Part shown: positions 21,553-34,700 of the stretch, one piece after another
Layout: the number at the start of each line of letters is the position of its first letter
Position numbering within the stretch: position 1 is the stretch's first letter
Assembly: GCA_030248135.1 (NCBI GenBank)
Contig: JASANC010000091.1
Coordinates: 90,541-154,540, forward strand
Source: Theristus sp. LFF4_11
Taxonomy: Eukaryota > Nematoda > Chromadorea > Monhysterida > Xyalidae
Direction: 5' to 3'
Length of the DNA stretch: 64,000 nucleotides
The notes under the pieces: generated by a model
Told to the model about the DNA's origin: nothing
Databases searched by the model: none
The model's input: only the letters and a program-made list of their open reading frames with translations
Program-made: the position numbers and the translations under genes

Positions 21553-24500
21553 TCACATCTTTGTCATTTCAACTGTTTCTTTGTCCGTACTCAGTTGTGC
21601 CGGCCTAACCATCTTACTCTGATTCCAATAGCCGACATAAGTTAGCGCATGACGTCTTTTGGCCTCCTCTGGCGATACGTGTTCCCACGTCGGTGGGATT
21701 GTATAAGATAAGATCAGTCCAAGCACGAGTACTATCAGGAGTCCCGTGAATGGATAGATGAACGTTGAGATACGCCAGCCGAAGAATAACGCTGGGTCAC
21801 CGTAGCGAGCGGTCGGCTCTATCGGTAGTGCCCAGTCGGGGTACTGAAGATTTGCACAGTTGCATACAGTTTTACTTTTGTAAAGAAAACTACTGTGGCT
21901 GTGGATCATCAAGAGTCAGACAACCATGAAACGTTTTTCCCCACCAAACACCATCACAGTTTTATTTGGTTATAGTCTGCAAAATAATTGAGTTCTAGGA
22001 GTGTTCCATGGTTCCGTGACGTCGTTCACAATGGGCACTACTTTTCATTGTTTATGGCTGCATTTGAGTCTGGTTTGGTTGGATTCATGCTGCTTGGCCA
22101 TCCAATAATAAACTCCATCAAACCTCAGTAAAATTCGAGCAACTCGTATTGGCAGGCAGTCTGTAATAGCGAAATGGCTTCGTCGTCAGATTGCCAAGAA
22201 TCAACGTGCAATTCACGACGACACCCACTGCCATCGCAATATAAAGGGGCAGTTTATGAGCGCGCGGCACCGCGATGCCGAGGATGAACAGGCCAACCAG
22301 GGGTCCTGCCACTGCGCCCAACACGCTAAAGGACGCCTGAAAACGTGTTAACCATATTCAGATTTGTTTAATGAAACACTGCAACGTTCGTTTTTTAAGG
22401 TTCGCTGATAAAGAGTGGAGGACAATGTATGGGGACACTTGTTTTATTGTTTTACTACTTCCTACAAACAGAAAACATGACCGGGAACATTGTTGAAAAC
22501 AAATGCCAACTGAAAAATGACCGTACTTTCATAATGCCACCAATTGGTCCACTAGCAAAAGCCATTGCTGTAGCTAGACAGCCGAACGCAACAACCTGAA
22601 ACATAGATTAGTTTGCTTCTTGTTATTTTGAAGGTGGTTTTTATTAAAAAATGGATACAAGATGGATACAACAACAGATGCAAAATTAGACAATTTTATC
22701 TTGAAGAGCACTTTTTGTGGCACAATTCACACCCAAACGCAAACACACGATCACAAACGCGGTCAATGTTTGCACCAGCGTGCGTGTCGGAATGTGTGTT
22801 GCTTTTATGCAACATTAACTGCGTTTATGGCAAAGTGCACCATCGTCAGACACAAAGTGTTACCAGCGCTTTATTCAGCAGCGCAGTTTTATCGTCCGTT
22901 AGTTGATGACCGATTGATGGTTTGAGGAAGTCCTCCCAAAAAACGGCTGCTTGCGAGTTCATGCCGCTGGAAAACGTTGACAAGGTTGAGCTGAACAAAG
23001 TCGCCAGAAAAACGCCTGGCATGCCGGGGATGTCGCCTGAAAAAAGTGTTGCACATCTTGCTTAAATCTGAAGTACAAGATGGGCCAAAAATCCAAAAAA
23101 GTTTCAAACTGCTGTCACTGGCGTGTGATGACACCTTTTGAGTTGAAGTTTTCAGCGCTGATAGAACACGTCTTCTAGTTTTTCTGACAATTTTTTTGGT
23201 TTGGTCAAGCAAATTCAGTTTTACAGCATAGTGTTTGAAAAATACCACTTTTTCACAAAAAAAAACAGTTTTCACTGAACATCTCACAATGCACCATTGT
23301 TTCTGGACGTCATCATTAAGGTTGATATCAGTTTCTACAAATCGATCTTTCGCACAAATCAAATAGCACCATATGTGCGCGTCTGGTTGTCGGCAGTGTT
23401 ATCTAAAAATGCGGGAGACGCACATAAAAGGAGGAATATGGCCTTGTGTAAGCAGTGAGAAACTTTTTTGCTTCGTAACTATTTTCAAATCTCTGATGTG
23501 GCACACGGATACAAGTACATAAGAGTCATATTTTTGCGCCGCGTTTGTTTTGCTGAAAAACCTAAAAAATCTTCAAAAGCGTTTTTCATATTGTCCTCTT
23601 CAGTTAGTGCGAAATCACAGCATGTGTGAAATTCTGCAAACTCTGTGCAGAAACAAAAAGAGACTGCAAAGCGTTGCTGCAGATTCGCTCTATTGTTGAT
23701 GACGTACGCACAGTACGTACACACCAGTGACAAAAATGTGTTGTCTTCCGTTGATTTTCACCCTCCTTCCCAGTTCCAAAAACCCGAAGGTACCAAAGTC
23801 CTGTGGATTGTTGTAGGAGGAGTGTGGATGTTGGCTGAACCGTCCGTCCCATGAGCCATCGCCTTCGCCACAAGAAGGGGACTTTGCCTTCACCACAAGA
23901 AGGGGACACATTGCCTTTGCCAATACTTCTGCGCAACGCTTTGTTCTTGGCAAAGCAGTGTCAGTGATCGAAGATGTAATCTCTGTTTTGGTAGTATTAC
24001 GTCACTATTTGCTCGAAATGCAGCGAATGTAAGTTTCTTTTGTCGAAAAAAGAAGAGGGCGTCCATGTGCAACCGAAATACCGTATTATCTCTAATAAAC
24101 CCCCATGGGGGTTTATTTCTTCAGCGACTTCTGGGGGTGGGGGTTTATTTTGGGGGGGTTATTTTTTTGGGGGGGGGTTATTTACAAACAAATTCTAGGG
24201 GTGGGGGTTTGTTGAAAAATGGCAAAAATACCTTGCATGGCAGGCAAGAAACTTCTACTTTTCACAGAGATTTCCTTTTGTAACAGCCTTTTGTAATGAA
24301 ATTACCACTAACTCATCCCTTTGGGGCCTTTGGTAGCACAATTTCACCAATGTCACTGCATTCAGCCACTGAATTCGCTAGGTATGTGTTTCAAACAGGT
24401 TTCTAATAAACCCCCATGGGGGTTTATTTTTAGGGGGGGATTATTTGGAAACTTGTCGAGGGGGTGGGGGTTTATTTTTGGGGGGGGGGTTAATTTTGGG

Positions 24501-27500
24501 GGGGGTTAATAGAGGTAATACGGTAATGAATAAACGGCGCAAAAATATGGCTCTTATGTACTTGTATCCGTGTGCCACATCAGAGATTTGAAAATAGTTA
24601 CGAAGCAAAAAAGTTTCTCACTGCTTACACAAGGCCATATTCCTCCTTTTATGTGCGTCTCCCGCATTTTTAGATAATATTCTGACTTTTACATAAGTCC
24701 CAAAAATCGGACATAGTTCAGAATGCGTTGTACATATTCTTCCGAACTTCCCATTCGGCATCAGCCCACCGAATTTTTATCCATTTTTCGTTTTGGAGAG
24801 ATGTCGCCAGCTTCCATAGCCGATTTACCCAAAATCGTCAGGATTAAGTATCTAAAATTGCTCACATAAGAATATGAATCTAACCCAGAATCCGTGATCA
24901 GCGCATTGAATTACCCTGGACTACACAGGTCTCCTGTTTTTTTTTGTTTTAGACCGACTTCACCAATTTCCGCGGGCGATTCGCCCGAAATCGTCACAGT
25001 CATTATCCTAGCATACACACACACAGAAACTAACCAGAAATTCGTGATCAGCGCATTGAATTACTCTGGACTACACAATTTTCTTATTTTTTGTTTTTTG
25101 CCCCGATTTCGCCAATCTCCACGGCCGATTCGCCTAAAATCGTAACGATTCAATATCTAGAGTTGCTTACATTAGAAAACTAACCTAAAATTCGTGATCA
25201 GCGCATTGAATTACCCTGAACTACACCATTTTCTTATTTTTTGTTTCTGGGCCGATTTCGCCAATTTCCACGGTCGATTCGCCCGAAGTCATCACGATTC
25301 GGTATCTAGAGTTGCTCACATAAGAAAACTAACCGAAAATTCGTGATCAGCGCACCGAAGAACCTCGGAATACATTATTTTCTCATTTCTTATTTTTGGA
25401 CCGATTTCGCCAATTTTCACGGCCGATTCGCCCGAAGTCGTAACGACTTTGGTTATTTAGCTGGTATTTGTTTAACTTAGGTTTGTTTAAACTAACTATA
25501 TGTTTGAATTTGAGCTCTTTAGCTGTTCTTAGTTTTAAAACGGTTTTGCAAACTTGTTTCCTGATGTGAAACTGTCACTGTTATGGTCAAAAACATGGAT
25601 ATTGATGCGATCAACTGGAAAAAATACCCATTTTTCGGCATTTTCTTCACATTTTTCAACAAATGAAGATCGAATTCAAACTCTGCGTAGTTTTTTACCT
25701 CAGGAAACGTTGTTGGTTTGTCAAATGACGTTTTCTTGCACACGCTGAAATTGCAAACGTACGTTAAAATGCGCATTTTCTGTCATTTTGTGCGAAAAGG
25801 CTAAATTTTGAGCCTTGGGGAGCATCGTAGAAAAAAATAAATGCGAAATTTGAAAAATTTAGCAAATTTTAACTTAGAAAATGTTTTTATCATAACAGTC
25901 AGAATTTTCAAAGTATCACTGAAACTGCGAACACATTTTATGACATAGCCGAAAAAAAGGGGTCCACAAGAATAACGTTTTTCTCGTTCAGAATCCATCT
26001 TATGCGCACACAGCGTGTGTAAAACATTACCACGAAAAAATTTCTAGTGCACACAGCATACCTGTGGACTATCTACCTGTGTGCAGCGGAAAAAATTCTC
26101 AACTCCTTTTATGTTCACAATGCGAGGCAAACTAATTTTGGAATTTACGCGCGAGCGACTGACGGGCCATATTATGTCTCATCCGCTGTCCGCTGCGCTC
26201 CGCTTCGCTCGCGAATGGACTTGTGGGCCGTGTTTTTTCCACGGTGTTTGCGCGTCGATTACACCCTTTTCTGGCTGAGTCTTGAATTTGTAGAAGAACT
26301 TTTGATTCCATCTGCGGCAAACAAAAAGTTGCTCAACAAAAAAGCTGGTATGTTTCCAGCATTCTGTCGACTTTTTTGTAACTTTCTTTGTTTCAGTGAC
26401 CTGCGTCATTCGTTCCTTTGACGATCATAATGGTGACACCCAAGTACATAAAGAACGACTGAAGTGTGTCGGTCCAAACAACCGCTTTTAAGCCACCAAT
26501 AGACGTGTAGACAGTGCACACAATGCCGATTATCTGGAATAATTCATGCGGAATTTATGCACTGCTGAAAAAAAAATTCGCGCAACTTTTACTTGTTCAT
26601 TTCATTTCATTTTATTTCGCGAACCGCAGGAACTCCGATAAAACTGCATGAACAGCATATCAAACGGAGACCTTTAAAATGTTTAAAATGCAGCAAAAGT
26701 TGTGTGAATCTTGTTTTATTACGTGATTCGTTTTCTCAGTGGAGAATACCGGTAGTTAAGAAGCGACACGAGAAGATAAGATATCATCAAGAGACCAACT
26801 CAATGTTGGCTCTTTGCGAATGCTTGTAATATCATACCAAAATCCACGGCCACGTTTCCACATTAGTAACGCCGCTCAGTGCGATCGCAGGTCCGTACAA
26901 AACGACAGCCATGTAGAAGACGGCGTAGATCATGAAGATTGCAGAAGCAATCAGTCGCAGCGGCCGGGCGCCAAAACGATACTCGAAATACGAGTACACA
27001 CTGACGGGACGCATTCCATGGATGATGGGCAGCAGAAACACCGCCACCAAGATCAGTGATAGGTCCGCTGCTAAGTAGTAGAACAGGAACAGGATGCCTG
27101 CAATCAGAAAAGGGCTTTATATTTACTATAGTTGTGTTGCAGTTTTAGAAGTCGTTTTAGCTGTTGAGAATAATCTTGAAACGCTAAACTTGTGTATCCC
27201 ACCGTTTTCGAGTTGGAAATGTTGAAAAGCCAGAAAAGCATGCCTGATTTTGCACTAACAAACAGTAAGAAAGCCTGTAAAATTGCTGGTTTTCTGAGTA
27301 AATTTTTTTAGTTTCTAAACCAACACACTCTAGCACACATTTATTTAATAATTGTCGGTAACTGTGCAACATGGAAAAGAAATCATGGGTGACGCACAGT
27401 AAACCGTCTAATTGGGGTTTTCTTTTTTTAAATTGTGGTTCTGAACGTCGTGCGCTCAATGATGGCACCATGTGTTATCGTTAAAGATAGTTTGTCGGTA

Positions 27501-28210
27501 CAAAAGTTTCACGCTCTGGGAAAAGTCGCTCAGCTAAAGCAGAAAATGTGAATCCTAAAATTTGAATTGCCCGCATACGTTGTGAAACGTTTTCCTATCC
27601 CTGCGTATGAACGCATTGAGTGTCACACCCAAAAGAAAGGTCAATAATACCGTAAAGTCTTGCGTATAAGGTTCCTTCCACTTATAAAACCCCCACCCAA
27701 AAGTGGGCGGAGTATCACACGGCGGGAAACCAAGAAATTCAAAATTTTGACTTGGTCAAAATCCTACCCCGTTTATAAGGCCCGAAATTCCTAATGTTCG
27801 CTTTATAAGACCTCCTCCCACTTATAAGGTTGTCACACGAAATTCCACTTTTTTTCAGAAATTTTTGATTTTCAAATTTATATAAGGAGACCTTATATGC
27901 AAGACTTTACGATAGAGTGCACTGTCACGTCAGACTAGATCTGACAACCTCGTTGGTAGATCTCTCCGGGCATGCCCAAGAACGTGATTCCGGACATGAA
28001 AGTGGCAAACAGCGACAACGCCGTTGGCAGAATCGGCATTTTACGGTTGCCGAGAAGAAAGTCCATTGTCTGTCCGTCAATAGCATTTGTGCTAGTTCGT
28101 TTCTGTCGCGCACGCCACGCATGATACACGCCGACGGCCAGTGAAAGTAGCAAAAATGCGGCAAACACGATGAAATCAACGACGCCAAACGTTTCACGGT
28201 GGTTGCCCAT
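21553..28210 (-). CDS. SLC5-type sodium-coupled solute symporter, with a central gap
   Basis: SLC5 proteins of the SMCT/SMVT/NIS branch carry monocarboxylates, vitamins or iodide into cells with sodium through a LeuT fold at the plasma membrane. Exons on the minus strand are 28210-27949 (start MGNHRETFGVVDFIVF), 27097-26838, 26533-26401, 23036-22864, 22595-22526, 22336-22124 and 21843-21553. Key matches are SLFATFMSGITFLGMPGEIY (first membrane helices, sodium site region), YSYFEYRFGARPLRL, YTSIGGLKAVVWTDTLQ (the classic SSF signature) and LFSSTLSTFSSGMNSQAAV. Phases agree within each run of exons. About 180 family residues between VKGTNDAG and GDIPGMPGV (the R-TFW/GG-NQ-QRY region) are not found in 23037-26400, where composite element C sits. 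Substrate cannot be told. An upstream in-frame ATG at 28258 is an alternative start. Confidence 0.92.
24081..24523 (+). mobile_element. G-rich TA-flanked MITE, copy 2
   Basis: It has the same CCGTATTA ends, CCCCCATGGGGG palindromes and G-rich blocks as copy 1, bordered by TA at 24079-24080 and 24524-24525. It is nested in the inverted-repeat module of composite element C, so it is younger than that insertion. Confidence 0.85.
24890..25440. repeat. Diverged ~150-bp satellite, about four monomers
   Basis: GATCAGCGCATTGAATTAC recurs near 24897, 25047 and 25198, with a decayed form near 25346. Identity between monomers is visibly lower than in arrays A and B. Confidence 0.85.
27650..27912. mobile_element. 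TA-flanked MITE with CCGTAAAGTCTTGC ends, copy 1
   Basis: The ends CCGTAAAGTCTTGC and GCAAGACTTTACGA are bordered by TA, with inverted ATAAGGT/ACCTTAT motifs inside. A second copy in opposite orientation is at 43386-43636. It lies within an SLC5 intron, ending 36 bp downstream of that gene's first exon (the gene is on the minus strand). Confidence 0.85.
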
Positions 28211-28800
28211 CGTTTTTTGTGGTTTGAGTAAGAAAACTGAGATACAGCTGTAAAACAAACAACATAATTTAAAAAATTGAGAAACATCAAAGCAAACTTT
28301 CTGAGAAAGATTGGCGAAAACATTGTATTTAAAGACACCACATTGGCAAGTATTTCAATAAACGGTTTCACAATCCAAGTAGTACCATTGATATATATAT
28401 ACAATTATATACAATTATTAAGCACTGAAAATAGTTAACAAATCTGTCAGCAAAAGACAAGTGCACTTGTGCACTTCTTACTGTCAAAAGATAACCGTCA
28501 CACATGTACTGTGTTGTGTACATTCACACACACATTCTACATTCGCGTGTTACAGTTGAAACTTATTGAACGGCGCTGAAACAACGCACAAGAAAACAAA
28601 CACACTTGAGATGCTAGAAACATAAATCTGAAGTGGGCCACCAGATCGTTTTCAAAAACCAGTGTTCAATGTTGTTTTAAAATTGACGAATTTGCTTTCT
28701 AGCAAAATAAGCTGAATGTTACTCTTTCTTGAATTAAAAAAAAACATCAAGTTTTTCAGTTGTTTTCTATACCACACGATAAAAAAGCGTGTAAGGCATA

Positions 28801-29252
28801 CCGTATTACCTCTAATAAACCCCCATGGGGGTTTATTTCTTCAGCGACTTCTGGGGGTGGGGGTTTATTTTTGGGGGGGGGGGGCTTTATTTTTGGGGGG
28901 GTTTATTTGGAAACCATTTTTAGGAGTGGGCAAAATGGCAAAAATACCTTCCATGGCAGGAAGGAAGTCGCAGAAACTTCTACTCTACATAGAAATTTCC
29001 TTTTACAACAGCCTTTTGTAATGAAATTACCATTAACTCATCCATTTGGGGCCTTTGGTAGCACAATTTCATCATTTTCACTGCAACCAGCCACTGAATT
29101 CGCTGGGTATGTGTTTCAAACAAGTTTCAATAATCCCCCATGGGGGATTATTTTTGGGGGGGATTATTTGGAAACTTGTCGAGGGGGTGGGGGTTTATTT
29201 TTTTTGGGGGGGGTTAATTTTGGGGGGGGGGGGTTTAATAGAGGTAATACGG
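28801..29252 (+). mobile_element. G-rich TA-flanked MITE, copy 3
   Basis: It is bordered by TA at 28799-28800 and 29253-29254, with the same palindromes and G-blocks as the other copies. It lies about 590 bp upstream of the symporter start, in its possible promoter region. Confidence 0.85.
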
Positions 29253-31045
29253 TATTTGTCATGAAGCAGGTATCTTTCAAGCCACTTCGGCGCTTGCAAC
29301 TGTGCCGCATTTATAATGGGGTACGAACCGGCCGACCAGATGTGTCATATTTTTGTCGGCGGAGCGCGCGCATGCATCACCACAATACATTAGCTTACGA
29401 AATCAATTTTTGTGCCTGGGCTTCGGCACGGAGCGGAACGGGCGGCGGCAAGGGGATTAAAATCTTTTACGTTCATGAAAACAATCTCAGCGCCTTGCTA
29501 TGCGTCTTCGGCTTCAAAATCATGACTGGTCGCACTGGTGGCAAATGCTACAGTTCGCACTCATATTCATGAAGCAAGCGCTATGCAGCGAAGTTCTTCA
29601 GTGCGTTTTGACGTGAATGGGCCCCAGAAACGTTGATGAAACTGAAATTTTATAAAACTACATTTGTATAACACATTTTGCAAATTTGTGGAAAGTTTTT
29701 TACTGCGTGTGTTCAGGGACGTTAGTTTGCGTGTTTGTTTGCAAACCAAGATTGCCAGCTTTGAGAGAATTATGATACATGTATTATTGACAAAATTGAT
29801 TCGATTCCGCTAGGTTGCTACGTTTCGCATGATTCGGACAGTGAATTTAGTTGCCAGCATTGGTGTTGGACACCGCGATTTCCCAGTTTTTTTATTAAAT
29901 TGACGTGACTACGGGTTTTCATGAAAAATGTCATTGTTTCCGCAACAACATAAGACTTTAAAAAAATTTTTAACTGTCCAGATTAAAAAAACGCAGGTGT
30001 ACCACACCACGCATGCCAAAAACTGCTAAAAATCACACAGTTTCGCAGACCATGTGTTGAAAACTCATGTCATTAGCATTTCTTGCTTGCGTTTAACATG
30101 GTAAAAAAACCAAAAATCACATAAAACTTCAGGGCTGTGGGAACGAAAAAGTTGTGAGTAAATCTCAAAGTCGTTTTTTTTCAAAACGTCGCTTACCCCT
30201 TTGCTACAACACAAACTAATAGCACTCAACTTGACTTTTCACGCTCGTAAAATTTGTCCTTTCAAACAAGGGCCACTGCAGAATGTAAATCAATTTACGT
30301 TTCTACTCTCATGACAGCGGAGTGACGAAGGAAACACGACAGAATTCTTTGTGGAAGCAAAGAAAATTTCTCATCAAAACACAAGTGAAAAGATTCTTGC
30401 AAGTCGATATGGTAAAAGCCATTTCCAATGTTTAATGTATACTCGAACGAAACCTTGCAATTTTGTTTTTCCTTCAACACCAACAAAACACCGGCAAACA
30501 AAACTGGTAAACTGGTATTGGTGCAGATATTCTAACCTTCCTCATGTTTTTGTTGAAGATTTTTGTTCTGGATTTCAGTCTCAACAACAAACATAAATTT
30601 TCTCTGAACGTGTTGATTTTTCGTTTCCGTTCCAAAACTCTCCAGCAGTCCATCATCAGTCAATTTTTATCCGAACCACAAACAAACAGTCGAACGTTTC
30701 AAATTTACTGAGACATTTCTGTTGTGTTTACATCTTTGCGGATTTTGAAACTCGTTCTGTCAATCGAATGTAATTGGACCGTGTAACAATACGAACATCA
30801 AGTGAAATTTATTTCAACTCTCCGAGTTTTAAAATAATTCACTATATTATCAACCATTTTGTGGCACATTCAAAAGTTGCGAAAAGTTCTGGTAAACGGT
30901 CCATGTCAAAAGTCTTTTCAAAAGCGGTCTATGACTGGGCGACCACTGCGCCAAATGTGAGTTTCAAAATTCAAACAACATTTTTTGTCCTAATACAAAC
31001 TCATAGTTATAACATAACTTGATGCATGTGCGTGCAACGGCAGTA
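29253..31045. other. Intergenic; one possible first exon
   Basis: I recognise no conserved gene. A GGCCCATTCACGT-type repeat fragment lies near 29575-29625 (minus). The short frame at 30903-30956 is listed separately. Confidence 0.4.
30903..30956 (+). CDS. Possible short first exon, unidentified
   Basis: An ATG opens an 18-codon frame (MSKVFSKAVYDWATTAPN) ending at a strong donor (AAT|GTGAGT). Its composition would fit a small mitochondrial or membrane-associated protein. I cannot name a family and I find no following exon before the foldback element at 31046, so this may be chance. Confidence 0.25.
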
Positions 31046-31756
31046 GGAGAACTGGTACCCGGAGAACTGGTAACCGGAGAACTGGTACCCGGAGAACTGG
31101 TCACCCGGAGAACTGGTACCCTCTGATTTGCGCGTGCGGAGAACTGGTCACCGGAGAACTGGTACCCACATCCAAGAACTATTTATCCAAACTGCACCCT
31201 AAATTTAGTTAACCATATCTTTTTCCTTTATTTAAAATCAAATAGAAATAATAAATAAATATTTTTTTTATTTTTGTTTTTTCTATTGAAATGAAAAACC
31301 GAACAAATTATTTTGTTCTTTTTTGATTAAAAATGAACAACAAATAGCAATTTTTACTGTCTGAATTCAATTAAATCAGCTGTTTGCGTCTTTTGATGAC
31401 TTTCGTTTCAGATTCAGAATCATTTCCCTAATCTCGTCGTCGTCGTGTCGTCGCAATGATAACACGCGCCACGCTGTCAATGAGGCTCGCGCCGCGATTG
31501 CACCCGGCCAGCATGCGGATGCACCCTCTGACGAAACAATGTCGCGCTATGTCCGCTTCAATATTTTTAATTATCTAAAAAATAAAATATAACATTCAAC
31601 AATAACAGATAGAGGCAGTAAAACACTCCGAAAACACGCGAAATCAGAGTGGGTACCAGTTCTCCGGTGACCAGTTCTCCGGGTACCAGTTCTCCGCGTG
31701 CGTTTGTGAGAGGGTACCAGTTCTCCGGTGACCAGTTCTCCGGGTACCAGTTCTCC
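31046..31756. mobile_element. Foldback element with GGAGAACTGGT-repeat arms
   Basis: The left arm (31046-31168) is about seven tandem copies of a ~15-bp unit GGAGAACTGGTACCC, some with TNACC variants. The right arm (31645-31756) holds about six copies in reverse complement. The ~470-bp centre has no recognisable protein. Terminal inverted arrays of short direct repeats are the hallmark of foldback transposons. The motif GCGTGCAAC flanks the element on both sides (about 31029 and 31765). Confidence 0.75.
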
Positions 31757-34700
31757 GCCACCCGCGTGCAACAGTTTCAACTTTTTTACAGCCGGAAACT
31801 GCAGCTTTACCACGTCAAATAATCCTCCTAAAATCCCGAAGCATGCATTCGTTTTCTGCTGTATTCATACGCAAGAAGCTTTATTTAGCAAATCCCTCGT
31901 GTTGTTGTTTGTTCATAATGTCATGTTAGACGCACCTAAATATAACAGCAACTGCGCGGGCCACATAACACTTGTTGTCTCGTCGCAACTGCGCGGGCCA
32001 CATAACACTTGTTGTCTCGTCGCAAGGAACGCATGACACGATGTCTTCAAGTCAATAAATTCGCAAATTATCGCCAAATCTTCACCGTAAAATTTGATTT
32101 GCATAGCTGAAACACGTTGTTGCCGGTGATATTGCGTGTGCCGCACGTTGTTTTATGTGTTCTCAAGGATTGAGCAATGCACGTTTTTAAAATTGTTCGG
32201 TTCTGAAAGTCCAAATTCTAGCAATTTTTGCCATAGTGACAATATTGCTATCGTCTATATATGTAGCTATCAATCAGTGGTGTTTTCTTCTGGTTTTCCG
32301 CCGTGTCTTTCGTCCATGTATGTGCATTTTCCCAGTTTCTATGGTCACATTAGCGCCTTAACGCATATGCCATTGTGTACGTGTCCCCTCGAAACCAACA
32401 TCATTGCACGTCGGAATTTCAGAGGCGTGAGGCTGATTTTCAAACTCCATTTTTGCGTTTCCAAAAGCATCTTTCCCTGTGCCAGTGGGTGTTCATGAAA
32501 GCGGCCAAGAGTGCAGTTTATTTATAACGTAATGAAGTCATTTCCAATGTTTGTACCAAAAGCTCGGTCAATATAAGTAACAGCTTCACAGATAGGTCGA
32601 AATATATTCTTCTAAACATCGATTCTCTGCAGTGAATTCATTTTTGTAGTGAGAATTTAAAAAGAAATTTAAAAAAATTTGTTTTTTTACCACTTTCAGT
32701 TTTGTCTCTCTCGTGCTGAAACTTCAACCGTGAATCATGTTGCATCATAATTTATAACGTGTTCAACGTCATATTCAAATTCCAGCAAATCGATTTCATC
32801 CCTCTTTTAAACCATTCATGTCTTCTAACACCGTGTCCATGCACATGAACGTAGCTGCATTGTTTCAGCTCATCAAGGCATGTACGATGCTGAAGTGAAG
32901 GCAAAAATACAATTTCATGCATGCATTATGAATATATGGGCAGCATAGTCCTCCTGTAAGGTTATTACGGCCGCAAAGGAATATAACGGCGGCAACAGCA
33001 GAAAGTGATCAGCCCTCGACGTAATAATGACATGCATAAATCTACGTGAATATGAATACGCCAAAACTCAAGACAAAATACGCAGTACGGTTATATATAC
33101 TACCGTAGTTAGCTATGATCTACAATGCATAGTTTGCAATCCTCAAAGAAAAAGTTAGAAAGAAGTACTTATTCTCTGAACAAGGACGATTTTGTTAATT
33201 GTCAAAACAATATTGGGTATTGAGGTTTTGTACTCCTTGTTGACGATCCGAGACGTTCAGTGAAATCGCGTCGAGACCCAGCACACGGTAGTAGACTCAT
33301 GCTGCACACACGCACACGCATGTGTTTCACTGTCTCCACTTGCTCGCGTAGCACTGCAAGATCTCTGTGTGACTCGATATGGTGATAAGGCTTTGTTGAG
33401 AGCTGCAACAGTTGTTCGCTTCTGATGCGCTTGCTTTTGTACCGCATTCATCCTCAGCATTGTATACAACTACCAATCGTGTTCTGTAGGTGTTTTTCTG
33501 GCTTTTTGTACTGTTGAGAAAGCTTGGTTAAAATAATTTTAATGCGACCTAACGTGTTTGCCACGGACATGTGTACTTTTTTGACACACTGCAGGCGCCT
33601 TGAAGGTGGGCCTTTAACATTGTACATATGTAGGCCATTCATGGTTGGTCGATCGCGTTTGGTCTGCTGAATTGTGCAAGTCTACCAACGTGGGTGTAGC
33701 TTGGTCGATAAAACTTCCGCACTGTCACAAGCACAGGTAAAAGTGTACCATTAAGCAGAAATACAATGCCTCATGCATACACCAGTCACAGCCAGATCTT
33801 GAGTCTTTCGTGTGGTTTCCGTGGACCACGTCGCATTAAAAATTGTAACCGTATACACCCTCGATTTTATGGCAGCTCTATCCGAGTCTTTTGGTTCCGT
33901 AAAGCGTGTGGTGTGCAGCAAAATTTATGTGCTTTTCGAGATATAAAACCGCTTTGACAGAAAGCACACACGTAATCGAGAGTCCACCCAGAAGCAAAGT
34001 CCATAAGCGACTTGCACATGTGCCGTGCGTCTGAATGTTTATCACGGGTGACGTGTTGTGTTGCACAAACATTGGCAGCAATATTTTGTGTCCCTCATGT
34101 TTTTCAGTGCCGTACGGAGAAATCGAGTCACCCGTCCTAGTGTCTCCACTTGCCCCTTTTTCGAAAAAGTCAATATAATTTCACGCGATTATCTGAGCTT
34201 TGTATGAAGTAAGCAGTAAGCACACATATAACTGCAAACATTGACGCAATAATGTGCCTCCCGCGATTACTATGGTCTGAGGCGGCTTTTAGTTTTACGG
34301 CTTGCTCGCCTTGTGTCGCCGGCGTTTTGCCATATCCGTGAAAAGCCGTAAAAACTCTGACAGATCACACTTGTTTTTTTGAACTCTTTTCCTGTGTTTT
34401 GTTTCTGTTGTGCACTTGCACTTTTCGGTGCACTGACAGTTTGCAAAAATTTTATACGCACCGGGGGCAACATAAAGTGGCTGAAATTTCACCAAACAAT
34501 GCTGTAAAACGATTGTTGAAACGGCGGAAAACTGCTTTTTCGCAAAATTTCAGCCTTTCAGCGTTTTGTTGTTCAGACCAAAATAAAGTCACACGGTTTA
34601 TTGTTGTGAACAGTAGCGGACGGCGGAACGCAACGCTATATTTCTCTCTAACCTTCCAGTTCACAGCAAACGCTCACATGGTTTCCCCATTCAGCTAGGA

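Larger units (their letters stand above)
23398..26225 (+). mobile_element. Composite satellite-carrying element, copy C (in SLC5 intron)
   Basis: The inverted-repeat module runs from 23398 to 24690 with the same TATCTAAAAATGCGGGAG ends. A diverged satellite stretch (24890-25440) and a diverged end module (to about 26225, ending TCCGCTTCGCTCGCGAATGG) follow. A G-rich MITE (24081-24523) is inserted in the first module. This copy is more decayed than A or B. It occupies the gap where central symporter exons would be expected. Confidence 0.6.

Noticed and set aside
26593..26829. 78-codon plus-strand frame with several Cys and Lys
   Set aside because: It lies antisense in an SLC5 intron, has no recognised domain and no conserved spacing of a zinc finger.
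28760..29572. 270-codon glycine-rich frame
   Set aside because: It runs through a G-rich MITE and into unrelated flank; the same kind of frame appears in every copy of the element.
31046..31756. CRISPR-like array of short direct repeats
   Set aside because: The repeats are contiguous without unique spacers, form inverted arms, and the genome is animal.
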